A stretch of 30,427 nucleotides of DNA from DATGMB01 sp035293845 (lineage in GTDB: Bacteria > Acidobacteriota > Terriglobia > Bryobacterales > Bryobacteraceae). Shown here piece by piece: positions 13,294-21,105 of the stretch. Location: contig DATGMB010000145.1 in the NCBI GenBank assembly GCA_035293845.1, forward strand, positions 1 through 30,427, given 5' to 3'. The notes beneath the pieces were generated by a model. It worked only from the letters and a program-made list of their open reading frames with translations. It was not told the origin of the DNA and ran no database searches. A program made the position numbers and the translations under genes. Every line of letters starts with the position of its first letter. Positions within the stretch are counted from its first letter, which is position 1.

Positions 13294-14978
13294 CGCCGCT
13301 GCCCGGCCGCGGCCGCAGCGATGCGGCCGTTTTCCAAATGCCAGGCGGTCCCGGCGTGTTGCAGCACACGCCAGTCATGGGAAATCAGAAGCACCGCGGG
13401 ACGGAACGGCAGAGCCGCGAGGGTTGCAAGCAGCGCGGCGATCGACTCGTCATCCAGATGGTTGGTGGGCTCGTCGAGAATCAGGACGTCCGGGCGCCGC
13501 AGCAACGCCCGCGCGATCGCCAGCTTCTGCCGCTGGCCGCCCGAAAGCCGCACGCCCTGTTCGCCGATCGGTTCGTCCAGCCCGCGCGGCAGCTCGTGGA
13601 CGAACGCCGCGGCGCCGGCCCATTCGAGCGCCTCCTCGATGGCGGCGTCCTCGCATTCGGGCATAGCGTACGCCACGTTTTCGCGGACCGTGCCCGTGAA
13701 AAGAAACGGGTGCTGCGGCGCCACGGCCATACGGCCGCGCAGGCTCCGGATATCGATCTCATCGTAAGCGACGCCATTGGCCGAGGCGGCGCCGCGCTGC
13801 GGCCGTATGTAACCGGCAAGCAGATGAACCACCGTGCTCTTGCCGCTGCCATTCGGGCCGAGCAGCGCCACCCGGTCGCCGCGCTGGAGATTGAGCGACA
13901 CGTCTTCGAGCAACGGCGCGCCGTCCTCGTAGCGGAACGAAACGCCTTCGAGCGAAAGCCGAACGATCTCCGGGACCGTCCGCGATCCTCTGTACGGCTC
14001 GCGCTCGGGATTCTCCAGGAAGCGGGCCAGCCCATGAAAAGCCCGAATACCGCGGCGGATCGCCGGCACGGCCTCCACCAGCGTGCGGGCCTGCGCGGAG
14101 AAGAGCGCGGCAATAACGTAAAAGGCCATAATGTCTCCCGTGGTGGTCCATCCCTGTGCGACGGACCAGCCTCCGGCGAGCAGCACCAGCAGCGTGCTGG
14201 TCAGCAGCATGGCGCCCTGCACGGCCTGGTGGTTGGAGTCGAACCGGTTCAGATCGAGCGAGATGCGGCGGAGCCGCTCGATGTTGGCGACCTGCCGGCG
14301 CAGCTCGTACGGTTCGGCGGCGTGGGAACGCGTGAGTTCGATCGCGGAAATCGCAAACCGGATGCCCCGGCTGAATTTCTCCCAGGCGCGGCGCACGCCT
14401 TCCTGCCGGAACCAGGCGCGGCGCACCAGGGCCCGGTTGAGCACCAGCAGCGGCGGTGCTACTCCCGCCACAATTAAGGCATAGACCCGTTCGATCCGGA
14501 AGAGGATCAGAAAGAGCAACAGGCAGGCGAACAGCCCCGGCAGCACCAGCGCCGTAAAAGAATAGTTCATCTGCTCGATATCCTGCGTTTCGTGGACCAG
14601 CGTCACGTGAAGGTGCTCCACATCCGCCGCCGTGAAGAAGCTGCGCGGCAGCTCGTAAAGGCGGGCGGCCGCGTCGCTGCGCAGCCGGGCGAGCACCAGA
14701 TGGCTGACTTCGAGCGCGCGCGTACGAATCCACCAGGCGATCGCCAGGCCGGCGAGTTGGATGCCGAGCAGTGCCGCCGTAGCGGCCAGAAAGAGACGCA
14801 GGTCATGGGCCGGCAGGACCACATCGAAAATGCGCCGCAGGATCGCCGCAAGCGGAACGAATGAAAAGGATTGCGCCACGCCAGCCAGGGTCAGGAGAAG
14901 CAGCGCCCGCCATTGGCTGCGAAAGCAGGAAAGGTATAGCCGCCAGACGCGCAGAGGTGTGCCGGTCGATACTGACAA
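13290..14978 (-). CDS. ABC exporter, probable lipid-linked oligosaccharide flippase (PglK/MsbA type)
   Basis: A 562-residue half-transporter with an N-terminal membrane domain (about residues 22-315, roughly six helices) and a C-terminal ATPase: Walker A GPNGSGKST (374-382), Q-loop near Q422, signature LSGGQ (478-482), Walker B VLILDEP (498-504), H-loop H534. Length and layout match PglK, the Campylobacter flippase for lipid-linked heptasaccharide. Other MsbA-type exporters look alike, so the substrate is inferred from its position between glycosyltransferases. The frame has no ATG; the TTG at 14978 is chosen because the frame beyond it is antisense to the next gene. The GT28 start is only 18 bases away on the other strand. 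Confidence 0.85.
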   Translation of the reverse strand: MSVSTGTPLRVWRLYLSCFRSQWRALLLLTLAGVAQSFSFVPLAAILRRIFDVVLPAHDLRLFLAATAALLGIQLAGLAIAWWIRTRALEVSHLVLARLRSDAAARLYELPRSFFTAADVEHLHVTLVHETQDIEQMNYSFTALVLPGLFACLLLFLILFRIERVYALIVAGVAPPLLVLNRALVRRAWFRQEGVRRAWEKFSRGIRFAISAIELTRSHAAEPYELRRQVANIERLRRISLDLNRFDSNHQAVQGAMLLTSTLLVLLAGGWSVAQGWTTTGDIMAFYVIAALFSAQARTLVEAVPAIRRGIRAFHGLARFLENPEREPYRGSRTVPEIVRLSLEGVSFRYEDGAPLLEDVSLNLQRGDRVALLGPNGSGKSTVVHLLAGYIRPQRGAASANGVAYDEIDIRSLRGRMAVAPQHPFLFTGTVRENVAYAMPECEDAAIEEALEWAGAAAFVHELPRGLDEPIGEQGVRLSGGQRQKLAIARALLRRPDVLILDEPTNHLDDESIAALLATLAALPFRPAVLLISHDWRVLQHAGTAWHLENGRIAAAAAGQRR

Positions 14979-14996
14979 CCATAGTAGAATAGCCTC
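14979..14996. promoter_or_regulatory. 18-base spacer between divergent TTG starts, possible leaderless promoter
   Basis: The flippase (TTG, minus, 14978) and GT28 (TTG, plus, 14997) starts are only 18 bases apart. The spacer contains TAGAAT (14985-14990), a good -10 for the plus strand ending six bases before the TTG, so the transcript could begin at the start codon. On the minus strand TATTCT or TACTAT could serve likewise. No convincing -35 was found for either direction. Confidence 0.35.
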
Positions 14997-16112
14997 TTGA
15001 CCGCGGGAGGCGCAAAGCGGAGGATTGCCGTCACGGGCGGGGGTACGGCGGGGCATATCCTGACCGCGCTGGAAATCCTGGAGGCGTACCGCCGGGAATT
15101 CGGCGCCGCCGGCTATTTCATCGGCTCGGCCGCCGGTTTCGAGACCCGCATCGTCCCGAAGCATCGCGAAGAGCTGGAGTTGGTCCCCGGCCTCCCCTGG
15201 GCGCGGCAGGGTTGGAGCGGACGCGCGCGCTCTCTGGCTGTAATCCCGGCCGGGGTGGTTGCGGCGGCGCGGATCCTGCGCCGCCGGCGCACCGAATTGG
15301 TGATTGGCACCGGAGGCTACGTCTCTTTTGTGGTGTGCCTGGCGGCGCGGTGCCTCGGGATCCCGGTGGTCATTCACGAGGCCAACGCCGTGCCGGGCCT
15401 GGCCAACCGGCTGATCGGCCGGTTCGCGGCTCTGATCTGCACCGCGGGCGAGGAGACGGCGCATGCGTTCGGGCGGGCAACGGTGGTCGCGACCGGGATG
15501 CCGGCGGGCGGCCTGCGTTCGCCGGGCGGCGATCCGGAGGGTCCGTACCGGATCCTCGTCTCCGGAGGCTCGGAGGGGTCCCCGGTGCTCGACCGGGAAG
15601 CGCCCCGTCTGCTGGCGGAGCTTCGCCAGATCGTTCCGGAATTTTCCGTCCTGCACCTGACCGGCTATCGCGGGCGGGCGGACGTCGCAGCGGCGTACCA
15701 AGCCGCAGGGATCGAAGCCACCGTCGCTCCGTTTCTCGAGGATTTCGACGCGATTTACCGCGGCATCCGGCTGGCGATTGTCTGTCCCGGCGCGAGGACG
15801 CTGGCGGAGCTCGCGGCGTGGGGCATTCCCTGCGTCCTTTCACCGCTGCCCGGCGCGGCGAACGATCATCACGCGGCGAACGCGCGGCTCTATTCGAAGC
15901 AGACCGGCGCCCCGGTGGCTCTGGAAGGCGCTTGGGATCGCGAACTCCTGGCCGGCTGGATCGAGCGGGCATTGAGGGACCCGGCCTGGCGGGATGAGTA
16001 CCGCCGAAGGGCGCTGGCCCTGGCCCGTCCGCATGCCGCCACGGAGATCGCGCTGGCTTGCGAGAGGCTGATGGGCGAGGCGGGCACGGTTCCCCTGCAG
16101 AATCCATGCTAG
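14997..16112 (+). CDS. MurG-like / Alg13-Alg14-like GT28 glycosyltransferase
   Basis: A 371-residue GT28 enzyme related to MurG and to the eukaryotic Alg14-Alg13 pair, both of which add GlcNAc to a lipid-pyrophosphate sugar. N-terminal acceptor half: VTGGGTAGHI (12-21) and HEANAVPGLANRLI (127-140; MurG has HEQNxxPGxxN). C-terminal donor half: SGGSEGS (189-195; MurG GGSxGA), VAPFLEDF (243-250), CPGARTLAELAAWGIP (263-278; MurG SRSGAxTxxE) and DHHAANA (290-296; MurG DHQxxNA). These departures, and its place outside any cell-wall cluster, argue against the housekeeping MurG. The first usable start in frame is TTG at 14997, after a stop at 14985. It overlaps the next gene by seven bases. Confidence 0.85.
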   Translation: MTAGGAKRRIAVTGGGTAGHILTALEILEAYRREFGAAGYFIGSAAGFETRIVPKHREELELVPGLPWARQGWSGRARSLAVIPAGVVAAARILRRRRTELVIGTGGYVSFVVCLAARCLGIPVVIHEANAVPGLANRLIGRFAALICTAGEETAHAFGRATVVATGMPAGGLRSPGGDPEGPYRILVSGGSEGSPVLDREAPRLLAELRQIVPEFSVLHLTGYRGRADVAAAYQAAGIEATVAPFLEDFDAIYRGIRLAIVCPGARTLAELAAWGIPCVLSPLPGAANDHHAANARLYSKQTGAPVALEGAWDRELLAGWIERALRDPAWRDEYRRRALALARPHAATEIALACERLMGEAGTVPLQNPC

Positions 16113-16993
16113 GAGGATTCGCCGCGGCGGCACTCTGCCTGTTGCTGACGCCTCTGCTGGCGGCAGCGGCGCGCCGGGCCGGATGGTTCGATCACCCGGA
16201 CGGCCGGCGCAAGACACACCACGGCCCCGTCGCGCCCGCCGGCGGTACCGCCGTGCTCCTGGCGATTCTGGCGGGAGGCTGGTTCGGTGGAATCTACGCC
16301 ATCCCCGGCGTCCCGCAGGTGATGGCCGCGGCCGGAGTCATCTATGCCATCGGGCTGATTGACGATCTGCGCGGAATGGCTCCCTGGACCCGGCTCGCGA
16401 TCGAGTGCGCCGCCGCGGCGCTGGCGGCCGGTTCAGGGCCATGGCATTTCACGCCGCCAGCCGCCGCGGCGGTCACGGCATGGCTGGTCCTGTGCACCAA
16501 CGCCTTCAACCTGTTGGACGGACTGGACGGCCTGGCGGCATCCACCGCGATTCTGGCCGCGGCCGGTATGCTGCTCATGCATAATGGCGCTTCGGGCCTG
16601 CTGGCCGTGCTCGCGGGCGCGCTAGCCGGGTTTCTCGTCTTCAACCTGCCGCCGGCGCGTGTCTTTCTGGGCGATTCCGGCAGCCTCACCGTCGGCCTGC
16701 TGCTGGGAGCGGCGACGTTATGGTCCTCCGGCGGGGCAGGGTCCTCCGGCGAGACGCTGGCCCACTGGCTGCCAAGCGCGTGCACGCTGGCCCTGCCGAT
16801 TGCCGATACCGGCCGGGTGGCGCTACGGCGGTGGCGCGGCGGCCGCCGGATTTTCCAGGGCGACCGCGAGCACATTCACCACCGTATGCGGGACCTCACG
16901 GGCAGTAGCTGGAAAGTGTTGCTGCTGCTCTCGGTTTTCAACGCCGCGGTCGCGGCCGCGGCAGCCACCGTTTACCGGCACATTTTCCGTTAG
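16106..16993 (+). CDS. Polyprenyl-phosphate HexNAc-1-phosphate transferase (WecA/Alg7 type)
   Basis: A 295-residue membrane enzyme with about ten hydrophobic segments. This family moves a sugar 1-phosphate from a UDP-sugar to a polyprenyl phosphate, the first step of lipid-linked glycan assembly. Family motifs: DHPDGRRKTHHGPVAPAGG (29-47), the Asp pair D86-D87 in GLIDDLRG, NAFNLLDGLDGLA (132-144), FLGDSGS (187-193) and the cytosolic HIHHR (256-260), which favours a WecA-like enzyme over MraY. The ATG at 16106 is used because it begins the first helix; it lies inside the GT28 stop (ATGCTAG). The sugar is probably an N-acetylhexosamine. No second WecA-type gene is in the window to show whether this one also serves O-antigen or other glycans. 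Confidence 0.9.
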   Translation: MLGGFAAAALCLLLTPLLAAAARRAGWFDHPDGRRKTHHGPVAPAGGTAVLLAILAGGWFGGIYAIPGVPQVMAAAGVIYAIGLIDDLRGMAPWTRLAIECAAAALAAGSGPWHFTPPAAAAVTAWLVLCTNAFNLLDGLDGLAASTAILAAAGMLLMHNGASGLLAVLAGALAGFLVFNLPPARVFLGDSGSLTVGLLLGAATLWSSGGAGSSGETLAHWLPSACTLALPIADTGRVALRRWRGGRRIFQGDREHIHHRMRDLTGSSWKVLLLLSVFNAAVAAAAATVYRHIFR

Positions 16994-17051
16994 AACCGCT
17001 CCAGTTTGCGCAACCGGAATCGCTGGACATCCATGTCGCGCCGCCGAGTCC

Positions 17052-18224
17052 TTATCTTTCCCCCGCCGTCCCGCCCCGTTTTCGCTTCCGCGAGTACATG
17101 CTCCGGTCCGCCTCGTCGAGCGCCTCGCGCATCGGCCGGCCCTGCGCATCCGCAGTACCCCAACTGAAGCTGATGGGCAGGACGCCGTAGCCGCGCACCT
17201 GGAAATCGCGCAGCCGCGCCTCGATCTCTCCCATGCGGCGCCGCACCACCTCGGCATCCTGATTGTGAAACAGGATCACGAACTCGTCGCCGCCCCAGCG
17301 GAACGCCTCGTCGGTCGGGCGGATCGAGGACTGCAACAGGCTGCCGATATTGCGCAGGATCTCGTCCCCCACCAGGTGGCCGTAGCGGTCATTGATCTCC
17401 TTAAAGTTGTTCATATCGCAGACCGCCACCACGCCGCCGAACTCGTTGGGCTGCTCGATGCGGCGGGCCAGCGCCGCCTGGTTCAGCAGCCCGGTCAGCC
17501 CGTCCAGCTCCGCCACGTGGCGCCGCTCGCGCCGCAGCCGGTCGAGCTCCGCCATCAGCCCGCGGATGCGGTCGAGCGAGTTCTCGCTCCACATCGCCAT
17601 AGCGGAAAAGGCGAGCACGCAATGCAGCACGAAATCCCAGTAGCCTTCGTAATGCAGGTACCTCGCCCAGACCGCCGCGTCATCGCGATTATAAAGATAC
17701 AGAAACGTGATCGCGTGCTCGATGAACAGCACGGAAAGCAGCAGCAGCGAAAAGCGGAAAAATCGGCTGCCGATGCCCTGGTGCTGCCGCAGCATACGGA
17801 AGTTATAGAAGTAGACGCCGCCCAGCACCATCGCGTCCGACGTCTGCCAGGCCTCGATGCTCCAGCGCGTCCCGACGGCGTACACCAGCGTCACGAACAT
17901 CGGCAGGATGGCGATCAGCCGCAGCACCGTGCGCCAATCCTTCATGTCCGCGGCGAAGCCGGCGCGCGCCGCCGCGATCAGCACGATCAGGAACCCGAAC
18001 TCGAACGTGGCATGCGGGGCGAGCCATCCCGCGTTCAGCGTCCGTAGCAGCTCATAGCCGAAGATCGCGGCCAGGAAGCGCATCAGCCACGCGATCGTCC
18101 ACAGCCCGAAGTAGACGATCCGCGACTGCCGGTACACAAACAGGAACGCCATGCCGAACAACAGCGCGCCGATTTCCTGGATGTAGAACGTGGCCGTATC
18201 CGGCGCCGGATAGGACGGATCCAT
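17052..18224 (-). CDS. Membrane diguanylate cyclase (GGDEF)
   Basis: A 390-residue protein with about seven N-terminal membrane helices (residues 15-212), a short charged linker, and a GGDEF domain (about 238-375). The domain starts DGLTGLLNQ (241-249). The catalytic GGDEF at 311-315 is intact. The inhibitory I-site R302-x-x-D305 lies exactly five residues before it, so the enzyme should make cyclic di-GMP and be feedback-inhibited. The membrane part matches no sensor family I can name and may sense a membrane or small-molecule signal. It starts three bases after the ymdB-like stop on the same strand, so the two are almost certainly co-transcribed. It is convergent with the WecA-type gene. 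Confidence 0.92.
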   Translation of the reverse strand: MDPSYPAPDTATFYIQEIGALLFGMAFLFVYRQSRIVYFGLWTIAWLMRFLAAIFGYELLRTLNAGWLAPHATFEFGFLIVLIAAARAGFAADMKDWRTVLRLIAILPMFVTLVYAVGTRWSIEAWQTSDAMVLGGVYFYNFRMLRQHQGIGSRFFRFSLLLLSVLFIEHAITFLYLYNRDDAAVWARYLHYEGYWDFVLHCVLAFSAMAMWSENSLDRIRGLMAELDRLRRERRHVAELDGLTGLLNQAALARRIEQPNEFGGVVAVCDMNNFKEINDRYGHLVGDEILRNIGSLLQSSIRPTDEAFRWGGDEFVILFHNQDAEVVRRRMGEIEARLRDFQVRGYGVLPISFSWGTADAQGRPMREALDEADRSMYSRKRKRGGTAGER

Positions 18225-18227
18225 GGC

Positions 18228-19007
18228 TCAATCCCCGTTGATGGCGTGCCGGCGGATGCCTCGCGCGCGGCCGGTCGATTCGTCCACATCCACGATGACC
18301 GCGTGCAGCTCCGGGCCCTGCCTGGAAGGCTCCATCCGCACCGGCATCGCGCTCAGAAAGCGGCGCAGGATAATATCGGTATCGACGCCGATCACCGAGC
18401 CGTACGGACCCGTCATGCCGCAATCCGTCTGGTAGCCCGTGCCGTTGGGCAGGATGCGGGTATCGGCCGTCGGGATATGCGTGTGCGTGCCGACCACCGC
18501 GGAGACGCGGCCGTCCAGGTACCAGCCCATCGCCATCTTTTCGCTCGTGACCTCGGCGTGGAAATCGACGAACCGCACCTTCACCTCCGGGTCGAGCGCG
18601 CCCAGAATCTGGTCCGCCTTGCGGAACGGGCAGTCCGTGGCGGGCATGTAGACGCGGCCCTGCAGGTTGATCACGGCGCAGCCGGCGCCCGAGCGCGTCC
18701 GCAGCACCTGCCAGCCGTTGCCCGGCGCATCCGGATAATTGGCCGGCCGCAGCAGCCGCGGCTGGCGGGGCAGGTAATCGAAGATCTCCTTCTTATCCCA
18801 GATGTGGTTGCCGGTCGTGAGCACGTCGATCCCCATGGCGAAGAGATCCTCGGCGATCGCCGGCGTCAGCCCGAACCCGCCCGCCGCATTCTCGGCGTTG
18901 GCGATCGTCAGGTCGATCTGATTGCTGCCCTGGATATCCTCCAGATGATCCGCCACGATGCGCCGCCCCGGCGACCCGAAAATGTCGCCGATGAATAGAA
19001 TGTTCAT
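18228..19007 (-). CDS. ymdB: YmdB-type metallophosphoesterase
   Basis: A 259-residue calcineurin-like phosphoesterase of the TIGR00282/YmdB family. It begins MNILFIGDIFGSPGRR, with metal ligand D8. The remaining ligands fit E39-N40, N67-H68 (TTGNHIWD), H150 (FVDFHAE), H175 and H177 (VGTHTHIPTADTR). Bacillus YmdB hydrolyses 2',3'-cyclic nucleotides and influences biofilm and motility. The ATG at 19007 is chosen because it gives the family N-terminus; 17 further in-frame residues upstream are unlike it. It is divergent from the deoxyhypusine-synthase-like gene and immediately upstream of the diguanylate cyclase. Confidence 0.93.
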   Translation of the reverse strand: MNILFIGDIFGSPGRRIVADHLEDIQGSNQIDLTIANAENAAGGFGLTPAIAEDLFAMGIDVLTTGNHIWDKKEIFDYLPRQPRLLRPANYPDAPGNGWQVLRTRSGAGCAVINLQGRVYMPATDCPFRKADQILGALDPEVKVRFVDFHAEVTSEKMAMGWYLDGRVSAVVGTHTHIPTADTRILPNGTGYQTDCGMTGPYGSVIGVDTDIILRRFLSAMPVRMEPSRQGPELHAVIVDVDESTGRARGIRRHAINGD

Positions 19008-19076
19008 GCCCCAGGTATTCAACCTTAACACGTCTCCGTTCTGGTCCCACGCACTCATCTGGTACTTTCAAATAAG

Positions 19077-20327
19077 ATGCTTCAGCACAATCCCGACCGC
19101 CGCTACGTGCGCGTCCGCCGCGTCGACGAATGCGACACTCTGGGCGACCTTTTCACCCATTGTCTGCCCGCTTTTGGCGGCGCCTTCCTGCGGCGGATCT
19201 ACCAGATTCTCGACCGCGCCATCGGCATGGGCTGCCCCCTGACGCTGGCCATTTCGGGCCCCATCACCGTATCCGGCCAGCACCAGACCTGGCTGATCCC
19301 GCTGCTCGAAACCGGCTGGGTTGCCTACCTGAGCACCACCGACGCCGTCTGCTACCACGACGGCCACCGCAGCCTAGATGCCTATAAGACCGGCCCGATC
19401 CATGAGGTGCCGATCTGGTCCGACGACGCCGCGCTGCGCGACGAAGGCACCATCCGCGTCACCGATATGGCCTTCGACGAGGGCGTGCTGCTCGATCAGG
19501 ACCGCTTCGTCAGCGCCGTCCTCGCCCGCCCCGAGTTCCAGCGCCGCATGACCGGCACCGAGATGCGCCATCTGCTCGGCAAGTATTACGCCGCGCAGGA
19601 GGAGCGGACGGGCGTCGCGCCCGGACTGCTCGCCACCTGCTGGCGCCGCGCCATCCCGGTCTTCGTCGGCGCGCCCGCCGATGGCAGCGTATTTCTGAAC
19701 TCGATGAAATTATGGGCCATGCGGCAGGCCGGGATGGTCCCGCAGTACGGCTTCGAGCTGGACCTGCACGCTGAAGTCTTCGAGGCCTGCGCGTACCACC
19801 GCTGGGGCCTCTTCGAGCACCCGGCGCGCGCCCTCGGCACGGTCGTCCTCGGCGGCGGCGTACCCAAGAATTACAACCTCCAGCCTGAGCCCGCGCTGGG
19901 GCAGGTGCTCGGGCTGCCCAACGTTCGCGGGTATCTCTTCGACGTCCAGATCGTCACCGCGCCGGTCACCGACGGCTCGCTTTCCTCCTGTCCGCCGGCC
20001 GAGGCCGTCACGTGGGGCAAGGTCGATAAGGACAGCTACACCCAGACCACCGAGAGCATGCAGGCGGACTACACGCTGGCGATGCCGTTCCTGGTCAAGG
20101 CGCTGCTCGACAACCGCGCGCGCTATGCCGCGATGGTAGAAGCCGAAGGCGAAGCCGCGGTCTTCGCCCGCGAGCCGAAAGCGCGCGGCTACCTGCGCGA
20201 CAGCGCCGGCTACCGCCTGTTCGATCATCGCGAGCGGCTCACCGCGCGGCTGATGGAGGATGTGCGGTCCAACCGCGAGTGGCTGGAGAAGAGCTTGCAG
20301 TACCCCCTGCCGGCGCCGCAGCCGTAA
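19077..20327 (+). CDS. Deoxyhypusine synthase-like protein
   Basis: A 416-residue protein of the deoxyhypusine synthase superfamily, which moves the aminobutyl group of spermidine to a lysine or another amine using NAD. The conserved core is present: LTLAISGPITVSG near the N-terminus, VLGGGVPKNYNLQP with K264 at the place of the catalytic lysine, and TDGSLSSCPPAEAVTWGKV, like the DGSDSGARPDEAVSWGK of the eukaryotic enzyme. Bacteria have no eIF5A, the usual substrate, and bacterial relatives are thought to make polyamines such as homospermidine or to act on unknown targets. No polyamine gene is adjacent. It is divergent from ymdB, 69 bases apart, and its stop is two bases from that of the sigma factor. 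Confidence 0.9.
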   Translation: MLQHNPDRRYVRVRRVDECDTLGDLFTHCLPAFGGAFLRRIYQILDRAIGMGCPLTLAISGPITVSGQHQTWLIPLLETGWVAYLSTTDAVCYHDGHRSLDAYKTGPIHEVPIWSDDAALRDEGTIRVTDMAFDEGVLLDQDRFVSAVLARPEFQRRMTGTEMRHLLGKYYAAQEERTGVAPGLLATCWRRAIPVFVGAPADGSVFLNSMKLWAMRQAGMVPQYGFELDLHAEVFEACAYHRWGLFEHPARALGTVVLGGGVPKNYNLQPEPALGQVLGLPNVRGYLFDVQIVTAPVTDGSLSSCPPAEAVTWGKVDKDSYTQTTESMQADYTLAMPFLVKALLDNRARYAAMVEAEGEAAVFAREPKARGYLRDSAGYRLFDHRERLTARLMEDVRSNREWLEKSLQYPLPAPQP

Positions 20328-20329
20328 GC

Positions 20330-20911
20330 CTACGCCGCCAAATGCTGCAGCATCCCGCGCAGCGCCTCGTGCGCCCGGAACATCAGCGACTTCACGGCCG
20401 ATTCCGAGCAGCGGAACGCGCGCGCGATTTCCGAGTAATCCATCCCCGCGAATTTGTGCAGCAGGACGGCCGTGCGCTGCTTTTTCGGAAGCGCCGCCAC
20501 GGCCCGCCGCACCTCCGCGCGGCGCACATCGCCGACCAGTTCCTCTTCGACCGAAGGGCGCCGGTCGGCAATCTGCAGCGCCGTCGCGTTGGGCGGCTGG
20601 TGATCGATGTGCTCGTGCAGGATCTCGCGCCGCCGGTCCCGCCGCGAATTGGAACCCAGGTGCGACGCGATCTGGAACAGCCACGACTGGAACCGCGCCG
20701 TGGGCTGGTAGCTGGCGCGCGCCCGGTAAACCCGCAGAAACACTTCCTGCGCCAGCTCTTCGGCCAGCGCCCGGTTGCGCACCTTATGATAGAGGAACCG
20801 CTCCACGCTCGAGCGGTGCCGTTCGAGCAGCAGGGCGAAGCTCACGCAATCGCCCGCCCTCACCCGCAGCATCAACTCGATATCTTCCGCCGCCCGTTCC
20901 GGTTTTTCCAT
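20330..20911 (-). CDS. ECF-type sigma-70 family sigma factor
   Basis: A 193-residue alternative sigma factor. Region 2, with core-binding and -10 recognition, lies in NRALAEELAQEVFLRVYRAR through RFQSWLFQIASHLGSNSRR. Region 4 is in VAALPKKQRTAVLLHKFAGM, with a helix-turn-helix ending SESAVKSLMFRAHEAL. No anti-sigma gene is adjacent on the same strand, so its control is not apparent. It is divergent from the S53 peptidase gene, 194 bases apart. Two starts are possible: ATG at 20911 (used here) or GTG at 20929; neither has a clear Shine-Dalgarno. Confidence 0.93.
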   Translation of the reverse strand: MEKPERAAEDIELMLRVRAGDCVSFALLLERHRSSVERFLYHKVRNRALAEELAQEVFLRVYRARASYQPTARFQSWLFQIASHLGSNSRRDRRREILHEHIDHQPPNATALQIADRRPSVEEELVGDVRRAEVRRAVAALPKKQRTAVLLHKFAGMDYSEIARAFRCSESAVKSLMFRAHEALRGMLQHLAA

Positions 20912-20973
20912 TCGAATCGCAGGCCACACCGGCCACTCAGCAAGGTCTTTGTCTGGATTTCCGCCGACGCGAG

Positions 20974-20984
20974 CCGAAAGTTCC
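20974..20984 (-). promoter_or_regulatory. GGAACTTTCGG motif upstream of the sigma factor
   Basis: The minus strand reads GGAACTTTCGG, beginning like the GGAAC -35 of many ECF promoters, 63 bases before the sigma factor ATG. Nearly the same string, GGAAACTTTCGG, occurs at 23338-23349 on the plus strand upstream of the secreted 158-residue protein. No shared -10 at a constant distance was found, so this is only a candidate. Confidence 0.25.
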
Positions 20985-21105
20985 CCTTTTGCCAGGGGCG
21001 CGCAAGGCGCATTTTGTTAAATTGGTGAAAAGTTGCCGAATCTTCCGGCGCGGCCGCAACCCGGGCGCGACGGAGATACGTCTGAGAAGTCGAACAGGAG
21101 ACCTC

